From Litoribrevibacter albus (GTDB taxonomy: Bacteria > Pseudomonadota > Gammaproteobacteria > Pseudomonadales > Litoribrevibacteraceae), in NCBI RefSeq assembly GCF_030159995.1, contig NZ_BSNM01000016.1:788937-852936 (forward strand): a DNA stretch of 64,000 bases, written 5' to 3'. A program made the translations under genes and the position numbers. Below the pieces are notes generated by a model. The model did not search any database. It was not told where the DNA came from and was given only the letters and a program-made list of their open reading frames with translations. This document shows, one piece after another, positions 36,035 to 45,429 of this stretch. Each line of letters starts with the position of its first letter. Positions within the stretch are counted from its first letter, which is position 1.

Positions 36035-36826
36035 ATGATTGCTTACCCTTCCATCGATCCGGTGGCCATTGAGCTAGGGCCGTTAAAAGTACATTGGTAT
36101 GGTTTAATGTATTTGGTGGGCTTTGCCGCCGCCTATTTTCTGTTAAACCACCGCGCCAAAAAGAATGGACAGTACACTCAGGAGCAGATCTCCGATTTGG
36201 TGTTCTGGGGTGCCCTGGGTGTGATTTTGGGGGGGCGTATCGGATACGTACTCTTCTATAACTTCAGTCATTTCCTGGAAGATCCGTTATCGTTATTTGC
36301 TATTTGGGAAGGCGGTATGTCTTTCCACGGTGGTCTATTGGGGGTGATGATTTCACTGACCCTTTACGGTCGTAAGATCAATAAGACCTTCTTTGAACTG
36401 ATGGATTTTATTGTGCCGGTAGTGCCCATCGGTTTGGGCGCGGGACGCATCGGTAACTTCATCGGTGGTGAGCTTTGGGGCCGGGCAACGGATGTCCCTT
36501 GGGCGATGGTGTTTCCAAGAGCGGATGAATTACCTCGCCATCCTTCACAGCTCTATCAATTTGCTTTGGAAGGCGTCGCGCTGTTTCTGATTGTGTGGTT
36601 CTTCTCCAGCAAAGAGCGTCCACGTATGGTGGTGTCCGGGTTGTTCCTTGCGTGTTATGGCGTCTTCCGATTTATCGTTGAATTTGTTCGTCAGCCAGAT
36701 GTACAGCTTGGCTTCTTGTATGGTGATTGGTTAACCATGGGGCAAGTACTGTCGACACCGATGATTTTGATCGGATTGGCATTCATGGTTTATGGCTACA
36801 AAAAGAACAGTGCATCCGCAGCCTGA
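36035..36826 (+). CDS. lgt: prolipoprotein diacylglyceryl transferase
   Basis: This 263-residue inner-membrane enzyme transfers diacylglycerol from phosphatidylglycerol to the lipobox cysteine of prolipoproteins. The [18 protein letters not shown] first span, [23 protein letters not shown], and the Lgt signature [18 protein letters not shown] are all present, with the essential His-Gly and Arg residues. AGGGAC lies upstream of the ATG. thyA follows after about 100 nt. Confidence 0.98.
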   Translation: MIAYPSIDPVAIELGPLKVHWYGLMYLVGFAAAYFLLNHRAKKNGQYTQEQISDLVFWGALGVILGGRIGYVLFYNFSHFLEDPLSLFAIWEGGMSFHGGLLGVMISLTLYGRKINKTFFELMDFIVPVVPIGLGAGRIGNFIGGELWGRATDVPWAMVFPRADELPRHPSQLYQFALEGVALFLIVWFFSSKERPRMVVSGLFLACYGVFRFIVEFVRQPDVQLGFLYGDWLTMGQVLSTPMILIGLAFMVYGYKKNSASAA

Positions 36827-36930
36827 TTCACCAACAGCCGATGTACAGAGGTAGGGTTTAATCCCTGCCTCATGCTACAATTTCCGGCTTCCATTCTTTG
36901 CGTTTAATTAAAAAATTAAGGCGATTTCCG

Positions 36931-37782
36931 ATGAAACAATATCTCGACTTGTGCTCTCGAATTGTCGAGGAAGGCGTTTGGGTAGACAACGCCAGAACCG
37001 GTAAGCGTTGCTTAACGGTAATCAATGCTGATTTAACCTACAACGTTGGTGCGAATGAGTTTCCACTGGTGACAACCCGAAAGAGTTATTGGAAATCGGC
37101 CATTGCTGAAATTATCGGATATTTGCGTGGCTACGATAACGCCGAAGACTTCCGTAAGTTGGGCACAAAAACCTGGGATGCCAACGCCAATGACAACGAC
37201 GCCTGGTTAGCCAATCCATATCGTAAGGGCACGGACGACATGGGGTTGGTTTACGGTGCGATTGGTCGTAACTTTCCAAAACCGGACGGTGGCAGTGTCG
37301 ACTTGCTGCGTAAGATTATCGATGACCTGAAAGCAGGGCAGGATGATCGTGGTGAGATCCTGACTTTCTATCACCCTGGTGCGTTCCACATGGGGTGCCT
37401 GCGCCCATGCATGTACAGCCATCACTTCTCGTTGTTGGGTGATACGCTTTACCTTAACAGTACTCAGCGTTCGTGCGATGTGCCGTTAGGGCTGAATTTT
37501 AATATGGTTCAGGTTTACGTGTTATTGGCGCTGGTAGCTCAGATTACCGGGCACAAGCCGGGCATGGCCTATCACAAGATTGTGAACGCGCATATCTATG
37601 AAGATCAGCTGGACTTGATGCGCGATGTTCAATTGAAGCGTGAGCCGTTTGCGCCGCCTCAGTTGTCGATCAATCCCGACATTAAGTCATTGGAAGACAT
37701 CGAGACCTGGGTGACGATGGATGACTTCGAAGTCACCGGCTACCAGTGTCACGAGCCGATCCAATATCCATTCAGTGTATAA
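36931..37782 (+). CDS. thyA: thymidylate synthase
   Basis: This 283-residue enzyme makes dTMP from dUMP with methylene-[23 protein letters not shown] and [15 protein letters not shown] (phosphate-binding Arg and Asn) are conserved. The catalytic loop reads [10 protein letters not shown] in place of the PPCHAFYQF form of E. coli; this variant also occurs in Vibrio and Shewanella ThyA. The ATG at 36931 follows AAGGCG and matches family length; the longer frame from 36898 is unlikely. folA lies 115 nt downstream, linking the two reactions of the dTMP cycle. Confidence 0.97.
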   Translation: MKQYLDLCSRIVEEGVWVDNARTGKRCLTVINADLTYNVGANEFPLVTTRKSYWKSAIAEIIGYLRGYDNAEDFRKLGTKTWDANANDNDAWLANPYRKGTDDMGLVYGAIGRNFPKPDGGSVDLLRKIIDDLKAGQDDRGEILTFYHPGAFHMGCLRPCMYSHHFSLLGDTLYLNSTQRSCDVPLGLNFNMVQVYVLLALVAQITGHKPGMAYHKIVNAHIYEDQLDLMRDVQLKREPFAPPQLSINPDIKSLEDIETWVTMDDFEVTGYQCHEPIQYPFSV

Positions 37783-37853
37783 GTGGGTGAGTATGTAAAT
37801 GTGTAAGCGCGTTTATTGGCTGCACGATATCACCACACCGTATCTAATGTTCA

Positions 37854-37877
37854 GGCAGGCTCGGTTACGAGCTTGCC
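37854..37877. repeat. hairpin upstream of folA
   Basis: GGCAGGCTCG pairs with CGAGCTTGCC around GTTA (one G-T pair). It lies just before the folA binding site (GAGAAGGA) and has no T-run, so it is either a weak thyA 3' end structure or a leader hairpin. Confidence 0.4.
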
Positions 37878-37897
37878 ATCTCTGAGAAGGATTCCTA

Positions 37898-38404
37898 ATG
37901 AAACTGTCAATGATAGTGGCGATGGCTGAGAACCGAGTTATCGGTCGGGACAATAAGCTGCCGTGGTATTTACCGGAAGATCTTAAATACTTCAAAAAGG
38001 TCACCATGGGTAAGCCGATTATTATGGGTCGCAAAACCTATGAGTCGATTGGCAGGCCTTTGCCGGGTCGTCCCAACATTGTGTTGAGCCGAAGTGGTTT
38101 TGAGGCACCGGAAGGGGTGCATGTGGTTTCGACCATTGATGCGGCCAAAGAACTTGCTGAGAGTCTGGCGTTAATTAATGGTTATGAAGAAGCGATGATC
38201 ATTGGCGGTGCTCAAATCTACGCAATGGCCTTTGATCAGTGCGATCGTTTCTATCTGACTCAAGTGCATGCGGACGTTGAAGGTGATGCCTATTTCCCTG
38301 AATTTGATCAATCTGCGTGGCAGGAAATTGGTCGTGAAGAGTTCAAAGCTGAAGGTCCGAATCCCTACGATTACAGCTTCATTGTGTTAGAAAGAGCGGC
38401 GTAA
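37898..38404 (+). CDS. folA: dihydrofolate reductase
   Basis: This 168-residue enzyme reduces dihydrofolate with NADPH. MIVAMAENRVIGRDNKLPWYLPEDLKYF (in pieces: the active-site Asp is in LPEDLKYF), GRKTYESIGRPLPGR and MIIGGAQIYAMA are the standard motifs. AGAAGGA precedes the ATG by about 8 nt. It regenerates THF from the dihydrofolate made by ThyA, encoded upstream. A terminator-like stem follows. Confidence 0.98.
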   Translation: MKLSMIVAMAENRVIGRDNKLPWYLPEDLKYFKKVTMGKPIIMGRKTYESIGRPLPGRPNIVLSRSGFEAPEGVHVVSTIDAAKELAESLALINGYEEAMIIGGAQIYAMAFDQCDRFYLTQVHADVEGDAYFPEFDQSAWQEIGREEFKAEGPNPYDYSFIVLERAA

Positions 38405-38417
38405 TTTCTGTCTTTTT

Positions 38418-38443
38418 GAGGGAGAGAATGGTTCTCTCCCTTT
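38418..38443 (+). terminator. terminator-like hairpin after folA
   Basis: AGGGAGAGAA pairs perfectly with TTCTCTCCCT around TGG, 14 nt after the folA stop. Only a short TTT follows, so termination may be weak. Confidence 0.55.
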
Positions 38444-38627
38444 GTCGGTTTTACATCCTGTTGCAATTCTTTTTGGGGTAGAGCACCTACCTCTGGTCTA
38501 TCCTGAAACTGATCGTTAAGTGTTTATTCCAACAAGAATTAGCCCTTTAGGTCTCCGAACAATCATTCGATGGAATCCTCTCTGAGGATCAAGGAAGACG
38601 CAGTAGCTCATAAGCAGGAGATGCCCA

Positions 38628-39233
38628 ATGACTCAGTATCAGCCTTTAAAGTTAGTCTCATTAAATTCCAACGTTCCTTCCACTTCATCCAGAATAAAAC
38701 TGCCCAACATTAAATGGTCGCTTTCCAGCCCGGCATCGGCGTTAGTGGATGCTTTTATGGATCAGAAGACGGTGACGATTCATGCCGACGATGGTTTACA
38801 GAACACCTTGCATGTCATGCATGCCATGAAAGTGCCGGTGTGTTTGGTTGAAAATGGTCGTAATGAAGTGATTGGCATTGTGACGAAACGTGATGTTATG
38901 GGGCAGCGAGCGGTGGCCTATGCGACAAAATCGGGAACGCCGATTGCCGAATTATCCGTTCGGGATGTAATGATTCCCAGATCGTCGTTGTTCTGTATTT
39001 CCAAGGACGAAGCTCGTTCGGCGGACATTGGCGATGTCGTGGAAACGTTGAAGCGGATAGGCGATAGCTATATTTTAATCACCGATGATCAAGTGAGCAG
39101 TTCGGTGATTCACTGTGTTATTCCTACGTCTGAAATCAATCAGCTACTGAATACGCACCTGCTGCTGGGATTCAGAGCCATCAATATGATGGACATGCAT
39201 TTCGCGCTGTCGGGCGCACCGTGTGATTTTTAA
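38628..39233 (+). CDS. CBS domain-pair protein
   Basis: This 201-residue soluble protein carries two CBS motifs (about residues 45-105 and 105-185): IHADDGLQNTLHVMHAMKVPVCLVENGRNEVIGIVTKRD is the first, and VRDVMIPRSSLFCISKDEA opens the second. CBS pairs sense adenine nucleotides. No catalytic domain is attached, and the first 40 residues are low complexity (Ser/Pro/Asn). The start ATG follows GGAG about 11 nt away. It stands alone between folA and the convergent HDOD gene, so its target is unknown. Confidence 0.88.
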   Translation: MTQYQPLKLVSLNSNVPSTSSRIKLPNIKWSLSSPASALVDAFMDQKTVTIHADDGLQNTLHVMHAMKVPVCLVENGRNEVIGIVTKRDVMGQRAVAYATKSGTPIAELSVRDVMIPRSSLFCISKDEARSADIGDVVETLKRIGDSYILITDDQVSSSVIHCVIPTSEINQLLNTHLLLGFRAINMMDMHFALSGAPCDF

Positions 39234-39260
39234 GGGCTGAATCTTAATTATTGAAACTAT

Positions 39261-39301
39261 AAAGGGGTCATGCATTTCACATTAGCCCCTTTATTTGTTT
39301 G
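39261..39301 (+). terminator. terminator after the CBS protein gene
   Basis: AAAGGGG (39261-39267) pairs with CCCCTTT (39286-39292), followed by ATTTGTTT. The loop is long (18 nt). Confidence 0.55.
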
Positions 39302-39345
39302 ACGCATGCGATCTGAATTTACAACATGCATCGATGTAGAGTGAG

Positions 39346-40191
39346 CTACATGCTCAGCATACGCTTAATCGCCCGAATTTTTTCTCGGGCAGAATCAATC
39401 CATTGTTCGCTCATATCTGCGGAAAAATTCAATTTTTCCAAGTGTCGGAATGCTGAAATCTCACTGGGCGGCGGACATTCGGAGAGGCGTTTTTTGCCCT
39501 TCATGTAATGGTATCGGGCGATCGTAATCAGATCCGTGGTATCCAGTGATTCGGTGGATTCGAAGTTCCAATTCCGACGGGCCTTAATGACATCTCCAAA
39601 GCTCTGTCCCAGTCCCCACAGCTTAACCAAGGCCAGTCCTGCTTTGGTGGCGTTTTCTTCCACCAGATGTTCGACGTCTTCTTCCTCGAGATCGGGAAAA
39701 TGTTGGAGGTGATTGATTAATGGCAATACCCCAATGTTTTGCAACATCGCGGCAACCATTACATGGTCACTGTCAAAGTTGGGAATGTAATCTGCCAGTA
39801 CGGTCACAATCGCCGCCAGTTCGGTGGCTTCATTCCATTGCTGAATGAGTACCTTTTTCCACGGCCCTTCTGTGTTCACAAACATAGTCCGCATGGTATA
39901 GGTTAAGGCCATGTTTAACACTGAATTAATACCGATCAAACCAATGGCTTCAGGCAGCCCTTTTACCGCATTTTTTGTACGGTAAAGCGGGCTGTTTGCT
40001 ACTTTTAAAAAGTGAGCGGTTAGCCCAGGGTCGAGCATGATGACTTTGGCAACAGAATGAGCGGTGGATGACTTTTTCTTAACCTCTTCCTGAATGGTCA
40101 TCGCGACCTCAGGCAGGCTCGGTAAGATAAGCTCTCCGGCTTCTAAATCTTTTCGTAGCGATGCTGATATTTGTTTTTTTAATTCAGTCAT
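39346..40191 (-). CDS. HDOD domain protein
   Basis: This 281-residue protein is the second HDOD protein in the window, unlike the first in sequence outside the domain core. LPSLPEVAMTIQEEVKKKSS, VAKVIMLDPGLTAHFLKVANSPLYR and VAAMLQNIGVLPLI are typical; the catalytic HD pair is not conserved. The ATG at 40191 is preferred, with a GTG at 40200 as an alternative. It stands alone, divergent from ilvD. Confidence 0.9.
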   Translation of the reverse strand: MTELKKQISASLRKDLEAGELILPSLPEVAMTIQEEVKKKSSTAHSVAKVIMLDPGLTAHFLKVANSPLYRTKNAVKGLPEAIGLIGINSVLNMALTYTMRTMFVNTEGPWKKVLIQQWNEATELAAIVTVLADYIPNFDSDHVMVAAMLQNIGVLPLINHLQHFPDLEEEDVEHLVEENATKAGLALVKLWGLGQSFGDVIKARRNWNFESTESLDTTDLITIARYHYMKGKKRLSECPPPSEISAFRHLEKLNFSADMSEQWIDSAREKIRAIKRMLSM

Positions 40192-40427
40192 ATAAGTCAC
40201 ATTATTAAGGCTACTTCTGAATATAGCTTATTATCATAGTCAGATTGTTACAAATGTCAGTCAGATTGACCATATTTACGACCAGTGACCAAAAGCTGGG
40301 AGTGTGCGGGGTGGTCTGTTATGCTATGCCGCTAAACGTAATCCCCCTGGTTTCAGACGATGTGAGATGATGTTTCCCGTCATGTTAGCCAGGGCAGAGC
40401 CTATAAGATTAATGATGAGGAAGATCC

Positions 40428-42266
40428 ATGCCTGAGTATCGCTCCAAAACATCCACTCATGGTAGAAACATGGCGGGTGCTCGTGCCTTGTGGCGTGCCA
40501 CTGGTATGAAAGACGATGACTTTCATAAACCTATTATTGCGGTTGCCAACTCTTTTACTCAATTTGTACCTGGACATGTGCACCTGAAAGACATGGGCCA
40601 GTTAGTGGCGCGTGAAATTGAGAAAGCGGGTGGTGTGGCGAAAGAATTCAACACCATTGCTGTTGATGACGGTATTGCGATGGGGCATGACGGTATGCTG
40701 TACAGCTTGCCAAGCCGTGAAATCATTGCTGATTCGGTTGAGTACATGGTGAATGCGCACTGTGCGGATGCTCTGGTATGTATTTCTAACTGTGACAAGA
40801 TCACACCGGGAATGTTGATGGCCGCGTTGCGCCTGAATATTCCTGTGGTGTTTGTATCGGGTGGCCCGATGGAAGCCGGAAAAACCAAGTTGTCAGAGCA
40901 CAAGCTGGACTTGGTTGATGCGATGGTGATTGCGGCAGACGATAAGGCAAGTGATGAGAAGGTGGCGGAATATGAGCGCAGCGCCTGTCCTACTTGTGGT
41001 TCTTGCTCTGGTATGTTCACAGCGAACTCGATGAACTGTCTGACTGAGGCCATTGGTTTGTCTCTGCCAGGTAACGGTACAACTCTGGCAACTCACTCAG
41101 ATCGTGAGCAGTTGTTCCTGGAAGCGGCTCGTTTGGTCGTTGAGAACGCAAAACGTTATTACGATGAGAACGATGAGTCTGTGTTACCTCGGTCTATTGC
41201 GAGCTTCAAGGCGTTTGAAAATGCGATGACATTGGACATCGTGATGGGTGGTTCAACCAATACCATTCTGCATTTGTTGGCGGCAGCTCAGGAAGCGGAA
41301 GTGGATTTCACGATGAAAGACATTGATCGTCTTTCTCGCGTTGTACCTCAGTTGTGTAAAGTCGCGCCGAACACCCCAAAATATCACATTGAAGACGTTC
41401 ACCGTGCTGGTGGCATCATGGGTATTCTTGGTGAGATTGATCGCGCTGGTTTATTGCATAACGACCTTCCTACCGTTCATAGCAAGACCATGAAAGACGC
41501 GTTGGATAAGTGGGACATCATGCGTAATCCGTCTGAAGAGGTGATTAAGTTCTTCAAGGCTGGGCCTGCTGGTATCCCAACACAAACGGCCTTCAGTCAA
41601 AGTACGCGTTGGCCAACTCTTGACGGTGATCGCTCAGAAGGTTGTATCCGTGATCTTGAACACGCGTTTTCGAAAGAAGGCGGTTTGGCTGTCTTGTACG
41701 GAAACATTGCCCAAGATGGCTGTGTGGTGAAAACTGCGGGTGTTGATGACTCTATTTTGGTTTTCCACGGTAAGGCTAAAATCTTCGAATCTCAGGATAC
41801 GGCAGTAAGCGGCATTCTGAATGACGAAGTGAAAGAAGGCGATGTAGTGATTATCCGTTACGAAGGGCCGAAAGGTGGTCCGGGTATGCAGGAAATGCTG
41901 TATCCAACGTCGTATCTTAAGTCGAAAGGTTTGGGTAAAGCCTGTGCGTTGCTGACCGATGGTCGTTTCTCTGGTGGTACTTCTGGCTTGTCTATTGGTC
42001 ACTGTTCTCCGGAAGCGGCGGCAGGTGGTGCAATTGGTTTGCTGAAAGACGGTGATCCGATCGTGATCGATATTCCAAATCGCGGTATCAACGTGGAGCT
42101 TAGCGATGAGGAGTTAGCGGCTCGTCGTGCAGAGCAAGATAAGAAAGGTTGGAAACCGGCAGAGGATCGTCCTCGTCGTGTAACAACTGCGTTGAAAGCC
42201 TATGCTAAGTTTGCAACCAGTGCCGATAAAGGTGCGGTTCGTGACAAGGCTATGCTAGACGACTAA
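40428..42266 (+). CDS. ilvD: dihydroxy-acid dehydratase
   Basis: This 612-residue enzyme makes the 2-keto acid precursors of valine and isoleucine. The iron-sulfur ligands lie in [10 protein letters not shown] and [22 protein letters not shown] (split here: [13 protein letters not shown]), and [17 protein letters not shown] is the C-terminal signature. Length matches E. coli IlvD (616). No leader peptide or T-box is seen upstream. AAGATCC/GAGGAAG lies before the ATG. A strong bidirectional terminator follows. Confidence 0.98.
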   Translation: MPEYRSKTSTHGRNMAGARALWRATGMKDDDFHKPIIAVANSFTQFVPGHVHLKDMGQLVAREIEKAGGVAKEFNTIAVDDGIAMGHDGMLYSLPSREIIADSVEYMVNAHCADALVCISNCDKITPGMLMAALRLNIPVVFVSGGPMEAGKTKLSEHKLDLVDAMVIAADDKASDEKVAEYERSACPTCGSCSGMFTANSMNCLTEAIGLSLPGNGTTLATHSDREQLFLEAARLVVENAKRYYDENDESVLPRSIASFKAFENAMTLDIVMGGSTNTILHLLAAAQEAEVDFTMKDIDRLSRVVPQLCKVAPNTPKYHIEDVHRAGGIMGILGEIDRAGLLHNDLPTVHSKTMKDALDKWDIMRNPSEEVIKFFKAGPAGIPTQTAFSQSTRWPTLDGDRSEGCIRDLEHAFSKEGGLAVLYGNIAQDGCVVKTAGVDDSILVFHGKAKIFESQDTAVSGILNDEVKEGDVVIIRYEGPKGGPGMQEMLYPTSYLKSKGLGKACALLTDGRFSGGTSGLSIGHCSPEAAAGGAIGLLKDGDPIVIDIPNRGINVELSDEELAARRAEQDKKGWKPAEDRPRRVTTALKAYAKFATSADKGAVRDKAMLDD

Positions 42267-42280
42267 TACTATCGTCGATA

Positions 42281-42310
42281 AAAAAGCCCTAACAGTGTTA
42301 GGGCTTTTTT
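42281..42310. terminator. bidirectional terminator after ilvD
   Basis: A 13-bp perfect stem (AAAAAGCCCTAAC with GTTAGGGCTTTTT) with an AGT loop, followed by T on both strands, lies between the convergent ilvD and response regulator genes. Confidence 0.9.
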
Positions 42311-42331
42311 GTGGGTATCGCAATTTACTAA

Positions 42332-43456
42332 TTAGTCTGCACGTAATTGTTCAAAGGCAGTAAGCACCTTCTTCATCGCGTCTTCCACTTCAACCGCCGT
42401 TTCTTTCACTGTATCCATTTTATCCATGGCGGCATCGAAAATGCCCATTAGGTAACTTTCCTGTTCTTCGGTCAGTCCCAAACTAAATAAGGCTTCTTCG
42501 AAGGAAAGGCGAATCTCTTGCACGATCTCGACGGTGTTGTTTTCGAGTACATGAACCAGCCCCATGACATGTTGAGTTCGCTCATAGGTAGATTCAAAAA
42601 TAGTTTCAATTAATTGTTTTCGTTGTTGTTTAATTGCCTGCTCGGCACCGATGGTTTTCGCAACGCCATTCGCAGCAGATAGCAGAACGGCTAGATTATC
42701 CTTGTAGCGGCCACATTTTTCTTCGTCTTCAATGGGCATGTTTTTGACCAGCATTGAAACGTATTTTTGATTGAAAAACATGCGCTTACCGTGACCGATA
42801 ATCCCCCCTGCCTTTCGGGCTTCGGTGATCATCTTCGCTTCAATACTGCCATCGATACAACCGTTTCCTATATTCAATACAAAGTCATCGTATGCGAACT
42901 GGAAGCAGCAGATTAAACCGAAATTCTTCGTTACTTCGTTCAATTGTGACGCCAGGCTTTCAAAGGATTCGGAGTCACTGGCCGATTCCATGAACTTGAT
43001 AATTAATCCCAACTCACTGGAGTTGGTCATGGCGATCATAGCCGCTTGTTGTGCAGCCTGGGCCAGTTCTTTGGCTTCTTGAATGCTTTTTTGGCTGTTA
43101 ACCACTTTAGAGATTTTGGCGATCAGTTCATCATGATTAAACGGCTTATTGATGAAGTCATCCGCCCCGAGTTTGTACGCTTGCAGTTTTTCATCATTGT
43201 CTGTGGAAGACGTGATAAAGATAATCGGAATATCTTGGGTTTGATAATCGGATTTAAGTTTCTTACAGACTTCAAAGCCGTCCATCTCGGGCATAACCAA
43301 GTCCAGAAGAATCAATCCCGGTTTGTTCTCTGCAATTTTTTCGAAACATTCCTGGCCGGATGCTGCTAAATAAATCCGGTAGGTATCGCACAATAAGGCG
43401 TCTAACAGCAGACGGTTATCCGTCATATCATCAACAATTAAGATGGAACCCGGCAT
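42332..43456 (-). CDS. response regulator with C-terminal helical output domain
   Basis: This 374-residue protein has an N-terminal receiver domain (about 1-120): ILIVDDMTDN gives the acidic pair, Asp52 in LILLDLVMPEMDGF is the phosphorylation site, and the conserved Thr/Lys are in FITSSTDN and FINKPFN. A coiled-coil linker (about 120-145, rich in Ala/Gln) leads to an uncharacterised region of mixed and helical structure that I cannot match to a known output domain; no DNA-binding, GGDEF, EAL or PP2C motif is seen. An Hpt protein is encoded 54 nt upstream on the same strand, so the two likely form part of a phosphorelay. No histidine kinase is adjacent. Confidence 0.88.
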   Translation of the reverse strand: MPGSILIVDDMTDNRLLLDALLCDTYRIYLAASGQECFEKIAENKPGLILLDLVMPEMDGFEVCKKLKSDYQTQDIPIIFITSSTDNDEKLQAYKLGADDFINKPFNHDELIAKISKVVNSQKSIQEAKELAQAAQQAAMIAMTNSSELGLIIKFMESASDSESFESLASQLNEVTKNFGLICCFQFAYDDFVLNIGNGCIDGSIEAKMITEARKAGGIIGHGKRMFFNQKYVSMLVKNMPIEDEEKCGRYKDNLAVLLSAANGVAKTIGAEQAIKQQRKQLIETIFESTYERTQHVMGLVHVLENNTVEIVQEIRLSFEEALFSLGLTEEQESYLMGIFDAAMDKMDTVKETAVEVEDAMKKVLTAFEQLRAD

Positions 43457-43510
43457 AATTCATCGTTACCTATGTTGTCTCGTCTCTATATCAAGCAATA
43501 CAACGGACTC

Positions 43511-43849
43511 TTATAAATATTCTTCTAATTCAACCAAGAGCGCTTGCACCAACTGACTGAGTTCTTCGATTTCTGTTGCCGCGTTCGCAATGTCCTGAGC
43601 CTTGTACTTATGTTCAAGCTCTTCGGCTTTTTGCGATACCGGATCGGCACCGTAATTACCGACGGACGATTTAATACTGTGAGCCGCTCTGCGCATGGTT
43701 TCATGATCTGCACTGGTATACGCCGTTTTCAATTCAGACAAAATCCCTTCCAGTGAGGCTCTTGAGCTGGAGAGAATGATGGAAAATTTCTCTTCGCCGA
43801 TGAGTTGCTTGAGATTGTCTACGACGCTGGGGTTGTGAAGTTTTGACAT
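43511..43849 (-). CDS. Hpt domain phosphotransfer protein
   Basis: This 112-residue protein is a stand-alone Hpt module, a four-helix bundle passing phosphate from a receiver to another receiver. The motif MRRAAHSIKSSVGNYGA contains the phospho-accepting His57. AAGG precedes the ATG. It is the first gene of a pair with the response regulator 54 nt downstream. The donor sensor must be elsewhere. Confidence 0.9.
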   Translation of the reverse strand: MSKLHNPSVVDNLKQLIGEEKFSIILSSSRASLEGILSELKTAYTSADHETMRRAAHSIKSSVGNYGADPVSQKAEELEHKYKAQDIANAATEIEELSQLVQALLVELEEYL

Positions 43850-43936
43850 TGATAGATGGCCTTATCCAAGTTAAATCCATTGGACTTAGTGTAGACGAGA
43901 CTTTGAAGCTTGGGTAATTGAAATCTATAAAAGAAA

Positions 43937-43970
43937 GCCACTAACCGATATAGATCAATCAGTTAGTGGC
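43937..43970 (-). terminator. terminator-like hairpin downstream of the esterase gene
   Basis: GCCACTAAC (43937-43945) pairs with GTTAGTGGC (43962-43970), followed on the minus strand by TTTCTTTTAT. It lies about 140 nt after the esterase stop and before the hpt gene. Confidence 0.55.
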
Positions 43971-44107
43971 AAAATGAGCATTGGCAGTCCGTTGCCTGTC
44001 ACACTCCTCGCTGAACCCTTTATTGTGTTGATTATGGGTTCTGAGTGTTCGTTATTATGTTGGTCGATAACTGGTCGGAATTTTTTAGTCGTCTGTTGAG
44101 CAGGAGA

Positions 44108-45097
44108 TTATTGTTCTGACAGTAATTGGTGCAGCTCCAGCGCTGCACGTTGGTGAGTAACGGCCGTTGGGTGAATCTCATCAAAGAAAACAAACGTCTC
44201 GAAGTTACACTCAGGGTTGTAGCCTCCGCCGGTAATGGCATAGACACAGGCGTCGGTGTTATTGGTGTAGCCGTACTCCTGGTAGTTGTCGATGGCATCA
44301 TCCAGGAAGTTGAATAGATCGTATTCGATGATGTCGATGCCGGTGGCGTCTTCGATATCAGAAACCGCAGCGGACAATCGACCGTTATAGACAGCGGTCA
44401 GGACACGAGTAAACTTTTCGAGTTTTTTCGCCACAATTCGATCACGTATATTGTCGGCGTTCGCCAATGCTTGAGCCGCTACCAGGTCGGTTTCAGGAAT
44501 GGCGCCAATGTCCGGAGCGTTAACAACCACAATGTGTTGAGCACCAGCGGAGATTAAGGTGGACAGTTGAGTCTCCACCGAGCGAATCGCTTTCTTGAGC
44601 AATTTATTGGCATCGCGTCTGGCACCCAGATCTCCATCCACCAAGACACTGCGTGCGGCACGAATATCATTCCCGCCGATCATGACCACATATAAGGCAT
44701 CTTGAGGAGCCTGGAAGCCGTGAATCTGCAGGAAGGCACCAACCTGTGTCGGAAGGTTAATGTCCGGGGTAGCCAGATTGCCATCTTCATCCGTAGTGAT
44801 GGCCCCGGCAATGGCGTAATTGTTGCCGTAATTACCTAAGGTGACTTCCGGCGGCAGCAGGTGGTAGGAAGGCGATAACGTCAGTCCTAACTGAGCTGCA
44901 AGTACTTCGACGGCTACCGCACCGTTGGTGAAGCGCTCGGGAATGTTAGGGTCTTGTGTGACGGCGTGAAGATTACCGTTATCGGACAGGCTGTCTCCAA
45001 AAACATAGATCTGACTGTAATCTTGAGCCGAGGCAACTGCCGTAGCGGTGCCAAATGCCAGACCTGTGATTAATTTTCGTAGTGAGCGTGCTTTCAT
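44108..45097 (-). CDS. secreted SGNH/GDSL-family esterase
   Basis: This 329-residue protein has a signal peptide (cleavage expected near AVASAQ) and the SGNH hydrolase blocks: Block I YVFGDSLSDNGN with the nucleophile Ser, Block III MIGGNDIRAA with the Asn of the oxyanion hole, and Block V FDEIHPTAVTH with the Asp-His pair. It resembles secreted lysophospholipases/lipases of the PlaA type. No autotransporter domain follows, so it is probably periplasmic or secreted. AAGGAG lies 9 nt before the ATG. Upstream lies a structured leader. Confidence 0.93.
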   Translation of the reverse strand: MKARSLRKLITGLAFGTATAVASAQDYSQIYVFGDSLSDNGNLHAVTQDPNIPERFTNGAVAVEVLAAQLGLTLSPSYHLLPPEVTLGNYGNNYAIAGAITTDEDGNLATPDINLPTQVGAFLQIHGFQAPQDALYVVMIGGNDIRAARSVLVDGDLGARRDANKLLKKAIRSVETQLSTLISAGAQHIVVVNAPDIGAIPETDLVAAQALANADNIRDRIVAKKLEKFTRVLTAVYNGRLSAAVSDIEDATGIDIIEYDLFNFLDDAIDNYQEYGYTNNTDACVYAITGGGYNPECNFETFVFFDEIHPTAVTHQRAALELHQLLSEQ

Positions 45098-45429
45098 TGG
45101 GATGACTCCTTGTTGTTATTATTTTTGTTGTCCGATCTGATGTGTGGTTCTCGTCATTAGGAACCAGACACAGCTCGGATAAGGTTGTCTTTCAAATTGG
45201 GGTCGGGCTTTGAATGAAAATTGATTCTGAATTCAAATGAGGCACGACCTAGCTCTAGAACATACCGAAAGTGTCCGGTAAAAGTGGGTCAAAATAGGGG
45301 CAAAAAAGGTTAAATCATAAAAAAGCCCCGGCAACACTTGGTGTTAACGGGGCTTTAAAAAGAAAGGAAGACAGTTAAATGGATAGTTTTTGAACTTAAA
45401 TAACGGTCGAACTTAAATAACTGCCGAAC
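45098..45429. other. 332-nt region between argA and the esterase gene
   Basis: No gene is seen. It holds the argA terminator (45322-45356), a nested inverted repeat (45201-45249) in which GGTCG/CGACC encloses TTTGAAT/ATTCAAA, and a small GGTTC/GAACC hairpin near 45150-45170. The nested repeat lies about 105-150 nt upstream of the esterase start and could be part of its leader. Confidence 0.5.
45322..45356 (-). terminator. intrinsic terminator after argA
   Basis: AAAGCCCCG pairs with CGGGGCTTT, and AACAC/GTGTT extend the stem inside. On the minus strand it ends in TTTTTT, 74 nt after the argA stop. Confidence 0.85.
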
